Positions 49,749 to 57,336 of a DNA stretch of 64,000 nucleotides are shown one piece after another. The notes below the pieces were generated by a model that made no database searches, was not told where the DNA came from, and saw only the letters and a program-made list of their open reading frames with translations. The stretch is taken from positions 30,202 through 94,201 of the forward strand of contig JAEXNA010000208.1 of assembly GCA_023447635.1 (NCBI GenBank). The letters run 5' to 3'. The stretch's first letter is position 1. Each line of letters begins with the position of its first letter. A program made the translations under genes and the position numbers. This DNA is from Vulcanimicrobiota bacterium. Its GTDB lineage: Bacteria; Vulcanimicrobiota; Xenobia; Xenobiales; JADMJV01.

Positions 49749-50912
49749 CTAAGCTTGCTGCTGGCCCCCCTGCTGCTGCCCGCCGCCGCGAGGGTTGCCA
49801 CCGGCGGTGTTCAGAGCCGACTGGTAGGTCGACCAGTGGCTGCCCTTGCCGGCCGAGATCGCCCAGGCGCAGGTCAGCGCTTGGGCCTTCCAGTCGGTCC
49901 AACTCTCGCCGACTCCCTGCCAGGCTTGCGGGTTGGCAGCCTTGGCCTGAGGCATCATCGACTGAAAGGTCGGCTGGATGAACTGGAACATCCCCTTACT
50001 AGGAGTGCCCTTTTTAGCGTTACTGTCCCAATTATTAGCGATATCACCCTGGTTAAAGTTGGATTCACGTCGTGCAATCTCACTAAGGACCTGAGGATTC
50101 ACTCCGTACGCCTGGGCGGCGAACTGGATAAACTCGTTGACCTCTTTGTCGCTGGCCTGCTGTCCGGCGTTGGCTTCGTTGGCGCCTCCGACCGGTGCTC
50201 CACCGTCGTTGGCTCCACCTGCCGGGGCTCCTCCGCCCTGGTTCGCTCCGCCCGCCGGGGCAGCGCCGCCCTGATTTCCACCGCCCTGGTTGGCTCCGCC
50301 AGCCGGGGCTCCACCGCCCTGGTTCCCACCGGCCTGATTCCCGCCACCGGCCGGGGTACCGCCGGTCGCCGGGGTCCCACCTTCCACCGCCGGCGTTCCG
50401 CCGTCAGCCGGAGCCGCTCCGTTCTCGGCGCCGGGCTTGGCCGCTTCCGGATTCTTGAGAGCTTCGATCTCTTTCTTGATACGCTCGATCGCCTCTTTAT
50501 CGCCGTTCTTCTCGGCCTCTTTCAGCTGAGCTTCCAGACCGTCGACCTTCTTCTGAACCTCGGGGGGCAGCTTCTTCTCTTCCTTGCCCTCGGCTTTGTC
50601 AGCGCCTTCCGCCTTGTCCGCGCCTTCGGTCTTCTCTTTGCCGTCAGCCTTGTCGGCGCCCTCGGCCTTCTCGGCCTTGTCCTTGCCGTCGGTTTTGTCG
50701 GTCGCCTTAGCGTCGAACGACTCGTCGAGAGCCGCCAGGTTGGGCAGATTTTTGGCCTTGTCTTCCTTCACTTCAGCCGAGAACGTGCTTTTGTCGCCGC
50801 CCTTCACGTCCTTGACGGACGCGGCTTTGTCGGCCGGTTTCTCGACGGGCTTGGCCGTCGACGCCTTGACGGCGGGCTTGGCGACAGATTTGCTAGCGGA
50901 CTTCTTGATCAT
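49749..50912 (-). CDS. Low-complexity protein with C-terminal SLT transglycosylase domain
   Basis: 387 residues in three parts. 1-95: Lys/Ala-rich, SKSVAKPAVKASTAKPVEK, then Asp/Lys/Gly repeats (GADKAEGADKAEGK). 110-150: charged helical hairpin (LPPEVQKKVDGLEAQLKEAEKNGDKEAIERIKKEIEAL). 160-255: Gly/Ala/Asn repeats (GGAPAGGANQGGGNQGG). 265-375: a goose-lysozyme/SLT-like domain with IARRESNFNQG (catalytic Glu), GMFQFIQPTFQ and a closing WSTYQSALN. Domain order suggests peptidoglycan cleavage. There is no signal peptide, so the route to the wall is unknown. The very regular codon choice suggests high expression. A promoter-like pair lies upstream and a terminator downstream. Confidence 0.78.
   Translation of the reverse strand: MIKKSASKSVAKPAVKASTAKPVEKPADKAASVKDVKGGDKSTFSAEVKEDKAKNLPNLAALDESFDAKATDKTDGKDKAEKAEGADKADGKEKTEGADKAEGADKAEGKEEKKLPPEVQKKVDGLEAQLKEAEKNGDKEAIERIKKEIEALKNPEAAKPGAENGAAPADGGTPAVEGGTPATGGTPAGGGNQAGGNQGGGAPAGGANQGGGNQGGAAPAGGANQGGGAPAGGANDGGAPVGGANEANAGQQASDKEVNEFIQFAAQAYGVNPQVLSEIARRESNFNQGDIANNWDSNAKKGTPSKGMFQFIQPTFQSMMPQAKAANPQAWQGVGESWTDWKAQALTCAWAISAGKGSHWSTYQSALNTAGGNPRGGGQQQGGQQQA
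50150..50410 (-). repeat. Coding Gly/Ala/Asn repeat array
   Basis: In-frame imperfect repeats of units encoding GGAPAGGANQGG and relatives inside the transglycosylase gene. Units vary in length, so the array is irregular, unlike the 21-base array at 15640. Confidence 0.8.
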
Positions 50913-50952
50913 GGCACAACCTCTGAAGATGGAATCGGAACTCTTGATTCAA

Positions 50953-50979
50953 AGAATACCGCCCATGGACCTTGGTCAA
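50953..50979 (-). promoter_or_regulatory. Promoter-like pair before the transglycosylase gene
   Basis: On the leftward strand TTGACC (50979-50974) and TATTCT (50958-50953) are separated by 15 bases, slightly short of optimal. They lie about 40 bases before the ATG at 50912, within an A/T-richer intergenic stretch. Confidence 0.4.
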
Positions 50980-51104
50980 CAGGCCGGTTTGTATCTGAAT
51001 CATTACAGCCGTTACCAAAACATTACCAACCGTGAAAAAGTTGCGACGGCGGCCCCACGATCTCCAGGCCAGGGCGAGCCGGCCCCCTCGCCGAATCGTT
51101 CTCT

Positions 51105-51452
51105 ATGGAACCGTTGTCCTGGCTGCTCCTTATCTTGTACCTGGGCGGAATGGCGCTCAGCTACCGCATCGGGCTCGAAAAAGTCTACCAACGCGGCCTT
51201 CGCCAGGGGTTGTCAGAGGAAGCCATGCGAAACCTGGCCAGGAACTCTGCCCACAAACGTTCGCTGGTCTTCTTCCTGCTCACGGCGGCCGGCCTGTACA
51301 TCATCGACGCCTACACTGCGACCCTCGTGTTCGGCGCCTCGATCGTCTTCACCGTCATGGCCGTCCCCGTGTTTCTCATCCTGTCCCTCACGGTCGGCTT
51401 GAGCAACGCCAGCGCCATCTCTCGCCGTCTTCGCGTCAGCCCAAAGCCTTAG
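51105..51452 (+). CDS. Small membrane protein, 115 aa
   Basis: ATG 51105 without a clear ribosome binding site. One N-terminal helix (LSWLLLILYLGGMALSYRIGL) is followed by a basic cytosolic stretch (YQRGLRQGLSEEAMRNLARNSAHKR). Two close C-terminal helices (LVFFLLTAAGLYIIDAYTATLVFGASIVFTVMAVPVFLILSLTVGL) and a basic tail complete it. Charge distribution and codon pattern favour a real gene over the other overlapping frames. No family recognised. It lies 86 bases before the beta-oxidation pair and in the same direction, but a functional link is not shown. Confidence 0.55.
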   Translation: MEPLSWLLLILYLGGMALSYRIGLEKVYQRGLRQGLSEEAMRNLARNSAHKRSLVFFLLTAAGLYIIDAYTATLVFGASIVFTVMAVPVFLILSLTVGLSNASAISRRLRVSPKP

Positions 51453-51537
51453 CCGTCCTTCATCAAAGCCAGAAGGTCCCCGACCGATCCTCCAGAATGG
51501 TTCGCAACTAAACCTAACCGGGAGAGTTGAGGCCACT

Positions 51538-53799
51538 ATGCCACATAAGATTCGCAAAGCCGCCGTGCTGGGCGCTGGAACGATGGGCGCCGCCATCGCC
51601 GCCCACCTGGCCAACGCCGGCATCCCCACATTGCTTCTCGACATCGCCGCCGAAGGCGATGACAAAAACGCCATCGTCCGCAAGGGCTGGGAGCGCGTGC
51701 TCAAATCCAAGCCCGCCGCCCTCATGGACGCTGACCGCGCCCGTCTGGTCACCATCGGAAACATGGACGACGACTTCGACAAGCTCGCCGAAGTCGACTG
51801 GGTCGTCGAAGCGATTGTCGAGAAGCTCGAAGTCAAGCAGCAGCTTCACGAGCGGCTCGAGAAAACCACCCCCAACAGCACCATCGTCTCCTCCAACTCC
51901 TCCGGCATCCCCATGGCGCTGCAGGTCAAAGGACGCTCCGACGATTTCCGCAAGCGGTTCCTGGGCACCCACTTCTTCAACCCGCCCCGCTACCTGCATC
52001 TGCTCGAACTGATCCCCACCAAGCACACCGACCCTGAAGTCGTTCAGACCATGGCCGACTTCGGCGACCGCGTGCTCGGCAAAGGCATCGTCATCGCCCA
52101 CGACGTTCCCGGCTTCGCCGCGAACCGCCTGGGCGTGGGCGGCATGGCCAAATCGATGAAAGTCATGCTCGAACTCGGTCTGGCTCCCGACGTGGTCGAC
52201 GCCCTGACCGGCCCCCTCGTCGGCCGTCCCAAAAGCGCCACCTTCCGCACCGCCGACCTCACCGGCATCGACATCGCCGCCACCGTTGCCAAGAACCTGG
52301 CCCAGGCCACCGGCGAAGACACTCGCATGCCCGAAGTCGTCGAAACCATGGTCGAGAAGGGGATGCTGGGCGACAAAACCGGCTCCGGCTTCTACAAGAA
52401 GGTCAAGGCCAAAGGCGAGACCACCATCCTCACCATCAACCTCGACACCCTCGAGTATGAAGACAAGGGCAAAGTCCGCCTCGAAGAGATCGCCGAACTG
52501 CGCAACCTGCCCACCGTGGCCGAGCGCGTCGCCGCTCTGCTCGACTCGCCCGGCCCCGCCGGAGAGTTCACGCGCAAGACCATCTTCCACCAGATCCACG
52601 ACGCCGCCAGCAAAGTCGGCGTGGTCGCTCCCACCCCTACCGACGTCGACAACTCCCTGAAGTGGGGCTTCGGCTGGGAAGTCGGACCGCTGGAACTGGC
52701 CGAAGATCTCGGACGCGAGCGCGTGCTCAAAGCGTTCGAAGAGAACGGCCTCGAGGTGCCCGACTACTTCAAGAGCCCTCGTCCCGAACCCAGAGAAGAC
52801 GGCCTCGTCACCATGCCCAAGGTGCGCGCTAAGAGCGGTGGGAAAATCGTAGGAAACTCCGACGCCACCCTCTGGGACATCGGCGATGAAGTCGCCCTGC
52901 TCGAGTTCCACTCCAAAGGAAACTCGATCGGCGCCAAAACCCTCGAGATGTTCGACACCACCCACGAGAAAGTCTCGCAGAACTACCGCGGACTCGTCGT
53001 CGGTAATCAGGGCACCCACTTCTGCGCCGGCGCCGACATCGGTATGATCCTGCACCTCGCCAAAGAGCAGAACTTCGAAGCGATTCGCCAGGCCTGCCGC
53101 GCCTTCCAGGGCATGACCACCCGCCTGCGCTACGCCCCCTTCCCCGTCGTCTCGACCCCGTTCGGGATGACGCTGGGCGGCGGTTGCGAAGTGATGCTCT
53201 ATTCCGACGTCGCCATCGCCCACGCCGAACTGTACACCGGCCTGGTCGAAGTTGGAGTCGGAATCTTGCCGGCAGGTGGAGGCACCACCGAGATGCTGAT
53301 CCGCTGCATGGACGGCCTCCCCGCCGGAGCCGACGCGTTCAGCGCCGTGCAGGCCGCCTTCGAACTTATCGCCATGGGCAAGGTCTCGACCTCGGCCCTG
53401 GACGCCAAGAAGATGAAGTTCCTGCGCAGCACCGACCGCATCGTGATGAACGCCGATCGCCTGCTGACCGAAGCCAAGCGCGAAGTCGTCGGACTGGCCG
53501 ACGGCTACGTCCCTCCGGCGCCTCGTCAGGTCAAAGTGCTGGGCGAAGCCGCCCTCGCCAACCTGCTGACCGGCGCCTACGGAATGGCTCAGTCCGGCTT
53601 TATTACTCCGTATGAACTGCACCTCGCCGAGACCATCGGACGCGTGCTTTCCGGTGGAGAGATGAACCGCGCCGACGTCGTCGACGAAAGCGTCCTGCTA
53701 GAGTTGGAAGAAGAAGCGTTCCTGCAACTCTCCGGCCAGGAGAAAACCCAAGAGCGTCTGGCTCACACCTTGAAAACCGGAAAGACCCTGAGGAACTAA
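51538..53799 (+). CDS. fadN: 3-hydroxyacyl-CoA dehydrogenase / enoyl-CoA hydratase, dehydrogenase-first
   Basis: 753-residue bifunctional fatty-acid beta-oxidation enzyme. N-terminal dehydrogenase: GAGTMGAAIAAHLANAG binds NAD; HFFNPPRYLHLLELIP includes the catalytic His-Glu region; a second dehydrogenase domain extends to ~390. C-terminal hydratase (~425-640): FCAGADIGMIL and PFGMTLGGGCEVML form the CoA oxyanion hole and GLVEVGVGILPAGGG holds the catalytic Glu. The order (dehydrogenase then hydratase) is that of FadN of Bacillus, opposite to proteobacterial FadB. ATG 51538 follows GGGAGAG. The thiolase gene begins four bases after its stop. Strong C-ending codon bias indicates high expression. 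Gene symbol follows domain order. Confidence 0.92.
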   Translation: MPHKIRKAAVLGAGTMGAAIAAHLANAGIPTLLLDIAAEGDDKNAIVRKGWERVLKSKPAALMDADRARLVTIGNMDDDFDKLAEVDWVVEAIVEKLEVKQQLHERLEKTTPNSTIVSSNSSGIPMALQVKGRSDDFRKRFLGTHFFNPPRYLHLLELIPTKHTDPEVVQTMADFGDRVLGKGIVIAHDVPGFAANRLGVGGMAKSMKVMLELGLAPDVVDALTGPLVGRPKSATFRTADLTGIDIAATVAKNLAQATGEDTRMPEVVETMVEKGMLGDKTGSGFYKKVKAKGETTILTINLDTLEYEDKGKVRLEEIAELRNLPTVAERVAALLDSPGPAGEFTRKTIFHQIHDAASKVGVVAPTPTDVDNSLKWGFGWEVGPLELAEDLGRERVLKAFEENGLEVPDYFKSPRPEPREDGLVTMPKVRAKSGGKIVGNSDATLWDIGDEVALLEFHSKGNSIGAKTLEMFDTTHEKVSQNYRGLVVGNQGTHFCAGADIGMILHLAKEQNFEAIRQACRAFQGMTTRLRYAPFPVVSTPFGMTLGGGCEVMLYSDVAIAHAELYTGLVEVGVGILPAGGGTTEMLIRCMDGLPAGADAFSAVQAAFELIAMGKVSTSALDAKKMKFLRSTDRIVMNADRLLTEAKREVVGLADGYVPPAPRQVKVLGEAALANLLTGAYGMAQSGFITPYELHLAETIGRVLSGGEMNRADVVDESVLLELEEEAFLQLSGQEKTQERLAHTLKTGKTLRN

Positions 53800-53803
53800 G
53801 ACA

Positions 53804-54985
53804 ATGAGTGACGATCGTACACCCGTTATCGTAAGCGCTCTGCGCACTCCCGTCGGTCGCGGCCGCAAAGGCTCGCTGGCCAACACTCGCCCTGACGACC
53901 TGGCCGCCACCGTGCTCAAGGCCACCCTCGAGAAGACCGGAATCTCGGCCGACGCCATCGAAGATGTGATCCTCGGTTGCGCCATGCCCGAAGGCGAACA
54001 GGGCTTCAACATCGCTCGTTTGGCGCTATTGCTCGCCGGTTTCCCGGACACCGTTCCTGGCGTCACTGTGAACCGCTTCTGCTCGTCCGGCCTGCAGGCG
54101 ATCGCTCAGGCGGCTCAGGCCGTGGCTTCGGGTATGGCCGAATGCGTCATCGCCGGCGGAGTCGAATCGATGAGCATGGTGCCCATGACCGGCTACCACC
54201 CCTCGATGAACATCCGTCTGCAGCGCGACGTTCCCGGGGCCTACCTGGGGATGGGACTCACCGCCGAGAACCTCGCCCGCAAGTACTCCATCTCTCGCGA
54301 AGAGGCCGACGCGTTCTCGGTCGAATCGCACCACAAAGCGGCCGCCGCCATCGCGGCCGGCAAGTTCAAAGACGAGATCGTTCCCGTATCGGTGCGCGTT
54401 GATAAGCGCAAGGGCGCCAAGATCGAATCCTCGACCCGCGACTTCGATGTCGACGAACTCGTGCGCGCCGACGCCAGCGCCGAAACGATGGGCGGCCTTC
54501 GCCCCTCGTTCCACGTCAAAGGCTCCGTCACGCCCGGCAACTCGTCGCCCATCTCGGACGGCGCGGCGGCGACCCTGGTGATGAGCAAGGCTCGCGCCAA
54601 GGCCGAAGGGCTGGAGATTCTGGCCGAGTTCGTCTCCTTTGCGGTCGGCGGCGTGCCTCCCGAAATCATGGGCATCGGTCCCGTGGTTGCTGTGCCTAAG
54701 GCGCTGAAACTGGCCGGTCTCGAGATGTCGCAGATCGACGTCATCGAACTCAACGAAGCGTTCGCGGCGCAGTCGCTGGCGGTGATTCGCGAGATGGGCT
54801 TGCCCACCGAGAAGATCAACGTCAACGGTGGAGCCATCGCGCTCGGTCACCCGCTGGGCTGCACCGGCGCCAAACTCACCGCTACCGCCATCCACGAACT
54901 TCGCCGTCGCGGCGGCGGCTACGGCCTGGTCACCATGTGCATCGGTGGCGGTCAGGGCGCGGCTGGAATCCTGAAGGTCGGCTAG
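53804..54985 (+). CDS. fadA: Acetyl-CoA C-acyltransferase (thiolase)
   Basis: 393-residue thiolase performing the last step of the beta-oxidation cycle, CoA-dependent cleavage of 3-ketoacyl-CoA. Nucleophile Cys93 in RFCSSGLQAIAQAAQ, His in GGAIALGHPLGCTGAK, and the second Cys in MCIGGGQGAAGIL are present. N-terminal VIVSALRTPVGR is the family's start; ATG 53804 sits four bases downstream of fadN (GAGGAAC upstream). It completes a fadNA operon, ended by a strong hairpin. No acyl-CoA dehydrogenase or ligase gene is in the window. Confidence 0.95.
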   Translation: MSDDRTPVIVSALRTPVGRGRKGSLANTRPDDLAATVLKATLEKTGISADAIEDVILGCAMPEGEQGFNIARLALLLAGFPDTVPGVTVNRFCSSGLQAIAQAAQAVASGMAECVIAGGVESMSMVPMTGYHPSMNIRLQRDVPGAYLGMGLTAENLARKYSISREEADAFSVESHHKAAAAIAAGKFKDEIVPVSVRVDKRKGAKIESSTRDFDVDELVRADASAETMGGLRPSFHVKGSVTPGNSSPISDGAAATLVMSKARAKAEGLEILAEFVSFAVGGVPPEIMGIGPVVAVPKALKLAGLEMSQIDVIELNEAFAAQSLAVIREMGLPTEKINVNGGAIALGHPLGCTGAKLTATAIHELRRRGGGYGLVTMCIGGGQGAAGILKVG

Positions 54986-55004
54986 AGCCGCACCTCTCCT
55001 ACGG

Positions 55005-55040
55005 AAGGCCACTTCGCTCCGGCGAGGTGGCCTTTTCTTT
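55005..55040 (+). terminator. Terminator of fadNA; copy A1 of a repeated element
   Basis: 13-bp stem AAGGCCACTTCGC/GCGAGGTGGCCTT with one T-G pair, 4-base loop, and TTTTCTTTT. An almost identical hairpin follows the ankyrin gene (56616-56650). Confidence 0.92.
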
Positions 55041-55064
55041 TGGGAGGGGTTGGAGGAGACAGCG
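55005..55064 (+). repeat. Direct repeat A, copy 1
   Basis: 45-base block 55005-55049 matches 56616-56660 at 43 of 45 positions, and the next 15 bases match 56667-56681 at 14 of 15 after a 6-base insertion in the second copy. The two copies bracket the ankyrin gene. Confidence 0.9.
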
Positions 55065-55455
55065 CGGTGGGAGGCCGAGCACGGCGCCGCGCTGATATCC
55101 AAGGAGCTAAGCCAAGCCTCGCCCCACCTCAGAACGTTTTGCCGCGAAAATACCAGCAAATTTTCCACCATTCTCGCGGCAAATTTCTCACCGGGCCGCG
55201 GACAGCGGCCATAGGTCCAACAAGGCTTGTTTGGCCCCGCCTTTCCCGCTAAACTGAGGATATGAATAACTCCGCCACTGTCTCACTGATGCCGAACGCT
55301 TCCACGGGCGCGGTGCTCGTTACGCTGCGCGGCATACTCACAGCCGGCTAACCGACCACGCTTAGCGCGTCGCGCTCGGCCTCCGCCCGATCCTCTCTCT
55401 ACCACTGGTATTGCCCACTGGACACGCCCGTCACGGGCAAAGAGATGAGGAAATC
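55041..55455. other. 415-base intergenic region, no firm gene
   Basis: Holds the rest of repeat A1, the inverted repeat 55138-55183 and a 29-codon open frame at 55262-55351 (MNNSATVSLMPNASTGAVLVTLRG...), with GAGGA directly before the ATG. That frame is too short and too poorly spaced from the putative binding site to call a gene. It may hold the ankyrin gene promoter. No tRNA or transposon remnant seen. Confidence 0.5.
55138..55183. repeat. Perfect 10-bp inverted repeat in intergenic DNA
   Basis: TTTGCCGCGA (55138-55147) and TCGCGGCAAA (55174-55183) with a 26-base A/T-rich spacer. No T-run, so it is not an obvious terminator; a protein-binding site or RNA hairpin is possible. Confidence 0.7.
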
Positions 55456-56610
55456 ATGGATGAATTGGATGAGCTGTATCCCGAACTGATCGAAGATGGC
55501 GATCTGACAGCGCTGCAAAACCTCGTTGCGGAACACGACGACCTGCAGAGAGCCGGACCCGATCTGGTATCACACGCGACCCTCTTAGAGAGGCCCGAGA
55601 TTCTCGCCTGGCTGCTTTCCGAAGGCGTGGATCCTAACCTGGCCGACCCCTTCGGGGATGGCAACCTGGCGCTATACTGGGCGGCCTCGGCCAAATCTCT
55701 CGAGATCGTCGAACTCCTGGTAGAAGCCGGGGCGAAAATCGTCGACAACGGTGAGCGCGATGACAGCCAGAATGCTTTGCACGCCGCAGCCGAGGACGAC
55801 AAAGCGGACTTCCTTGCCGTGCTGCTCCGAGCGCCGCTAGCGAAGGAAGGGCTGGAGGTGTTTGATTACATCGACCGCACGCCTCTGGCTTGCGCTGTCG
55901 ATAGCGGGAGCATCGAGTGCGTTCAACTCTTGCTCGAAGCCGGAGCTGACGTCAACGCCCTGATCCATATCCTGCAGCACGACCGGATCGGCGACCCCCC
56001 TATTCGCCGTGCCGCAGGTAAGGGGAAGGTTGAGATGACACGTTTTCTGCTAGAGAACGGAGCCGACCCCGACCGTCCGGGCTGGATGTGGTGCAGCGCA
56101 AGGACCGACGCCCACCGACTTCCAGGCGCCGTTGGAGAGCAGATGAGGGCCCTCCTCGAGATCCCTCTCCTCAAGAAGCTCAAGGACAGTCCCCACCTTG
56201 CCGAAGTCGAAAGGCAACTTCTCGCAGACCTGGTCCACCACAAAATCCCCGCCAGTTCGCTGAGTTGGCGCGGAACCTCCGCCGTCGGAGAAACCGAGCA
56301 GGTGCAAGGTCACCGCATCGCCCCCTTCTCGAAGGTCCGAATCCTGGGCTCCCAGGGCCAGGAGATCGCACGCGGAGAGTTCCACTTCCTAGTCCTGACC
56401 GTCGAGATAGAGTTCCGCGCTTTCTGGACCCGCATCGAGACTAACGACGCCATCCTAACCCCCGGCGACGGCTGCGTCCCCTCTCACGTCTGGAACGCCC
56501 TGGACGCCGACCAACAGTCCTGGATCGACATGGACAGACGAAACCGCCACTGGCGCTCCCCAACCACCGGTCGATTAAAAGTCGACGCACCAGGCTGGGA
56601 CAACACCTGA
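55456..56610 (+). CDS. Ankyrin-repeat protein with unknown C-terminal domain
   Basis: 384 residues. ATG 55456 with GAGGA five bases before; the longer frame to 55411 has no support. Ankyrin-type units run from ~30 to ~200: LLERPEILAWLLSEGVDPNLAD, GNLALYWAASAKSLEIVELLVEAGAKI, ALHAAAEDDKADFLAVLLRA, TPLACAVDSGSIECVQLLLEAGADVNAL and PPIRRAAGKGKVEMTRFLLENGADPD. The C-terminal ~150 residues (from PLLKKLKDSPHL) are unrecognised, with a beta-rich part (FSKVRILGSQGQEIARGEFHFLVLTVEIEFRAFW) and a Trp-rich end. Soluble, probably cytoplasmic, a protein-protein interaction scaffold. It is bracketed by direct copies of repeat A, suggesting acquisition as a unit with its own terminator. Confidence 0.8.
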   Translation: MDELDELYPELIEDGDLTALQNLVAEHDDLQRAGPDLVSHATLLERPEILAWLLSEGVDPNLADPFGDGNLALYWAASAKSLEIVELLVEAGAKIVDNGERDDSQNALHAAAEDDKADFLAVLLRAPLAKEGLEVFDYIDRTPLACAVDSGSIECVQLLLEAGADVNALIHILQHDRIGDPPIRRAAGKGKVEMTRFLLENGADPDRPGWMWCSARTDAHRLPGAVGEQMRALLEIPLLKKLKDSPHLAEVERQLLADLVHHKIPASSLSWRGTSAVGETEQVQGHRIAPFSKVRILGSQGQEIARGEFHFLVLTVEIEFRAFWTRIETNDAILTPGDGCVPSHVWNALDADQQSWIDMDRRNRHWRSPTTGRLKVDAPGWDNT

Positions 56611-56615
56611 TCAGT

Positions 56616-56650
56616 AAGGCCACTTCGCTTCGGCGAGGTGGCCTATTCTT
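56616..56650 (+). terminator. Terminator after the ankyrin gene; copy A2
   Basis: Same 13-bp hairpin as at 55005 with two substitutions, followed by TATTCTTTT. It begins six bases after the ankyrin stop. Confidence 0.88.
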
Positions 56651-56681
56651 TTGGGAGGGGATCCGGTTGGAGGGGACAGCG
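56616..56681 (+). repeat. Direct repeat A, copy 2
   Basis: Second copy of repeat A (see 55005-55064): 43 of 45 bases identical in the hairpin block, then a 6-base insertion (ATCCGG) and a further 14 of 15 identical bases. Confidence 0.9.
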
Positions 56682-56739
56682 GGCAAAGGGGCCAGCCGCT
56701 CTCGTCTGGACCTTACGAAGGCGTTCGGGTACTCTGAAG

Positions 56740-57189
56740 ATGATGAGACCCTCTTCACGACAGCTCGCGCGGACGCTGGAGATCCTCGGGATTCTCGCCG
56801 CGGTATCTCTGTTCGGCGACCCGTTCGCGCCAGGCGGCTCCCCTGCGGGTTTGCCACAGGGAGTGTTCGTCCATCACGGCGGTTTCGTCGTCAGCGCCTT
56901 AGAGCTCAAAGACGGTCATTTCGAAATCCGCTCCAGCGACTGCACCAGCACGGACCAGCTTGATTCCCAGGGCACCTACTATCGAAGCGGTAACACCCTG
57001 CTTCTTCAGGCTCGAGGTCAGAGCGCCCCTCGTGTCCTGGACGTACTTCCCGACGGATTCAAAGAGCGTAACGGCGACGGACGAGAGTACATCCAACAAA
57101 TCCGCGAGGACGGCAGTCGCGTAGAATCCCCTCGCGAAGCTAGCTGGCTTGGCTATTCCGTTCCACCTGAGGCGCTCTATGCGCAGTAG
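56740..57189 (+). CDS. Small exported or anchored protein, 149 aa
   Basis: The frame is open from 56638, but the first part is derived from repeat A2; ATG 56740 (MMRPSSRQLARTLEILGILAAVSLFG) gives a signal-like N-terminus with basic start and hydrophobic core. The remainder is soluble, with HHGGFVVSALELKDGHFEIRSSDC, YYRSGNTLLLQARGQ and a Glu/Arg-rich end ending PPEALYAQ. No strong Shine-Dalgarno. No family recognised; the beta-strand pattern (FVVSALELKDGHFEIRSS...TYYRSGNTLLLQ) resembles a small lipocalin-like or DUF-type sheet but I cannot name it. Confidence 0.5.
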   Translation: MMRPSSRQLARTLEILGILAAVSLFGDPFAPGGSPAGLPQGVFVHHGGFVVSALELKDGHFEIRSSDCTSTDQLDSQGTYYRSGNTLLLQARGQSAPRVLDVLPDGFKERNGDGREYIQQIREDGSRVESPREASWLGYSVPPEALYAQ

Positions 57190-57336
57190 CCAACTTCCAT
57201 AAGAAACCGAGGACGAGCCCCGAGACCACGCACTCGCATCGCTCCGCGAAGCGCTGGTCATAGAGAGAGAAGCGGACTCGAACCGTTAGCGAGATTTGGG
57301 CAGAGACTCACCACGCCTACTCGCGCTCCCTCGATT

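Noticed and set aside
48837..51035. 732-codon rightward open frame across the oxidoreductase and transglycosylase genes
   Set aside because: It spans two real leftward genes and their terminator; its repeats simply mirror the Gly/Ala array on the other strand.
51514..53622. 702-codon leftward open frame opposite fadN
   Set aside because: Antisense shadow of a highly codon-biased gene; composition dominated by Gly, Val, Asp and His.
55005..56681. Integron attC sites
   Set aside because: Repeats A and B lack the attC core-site signatures and no integrase is present; they are terminator-based direct repeats.
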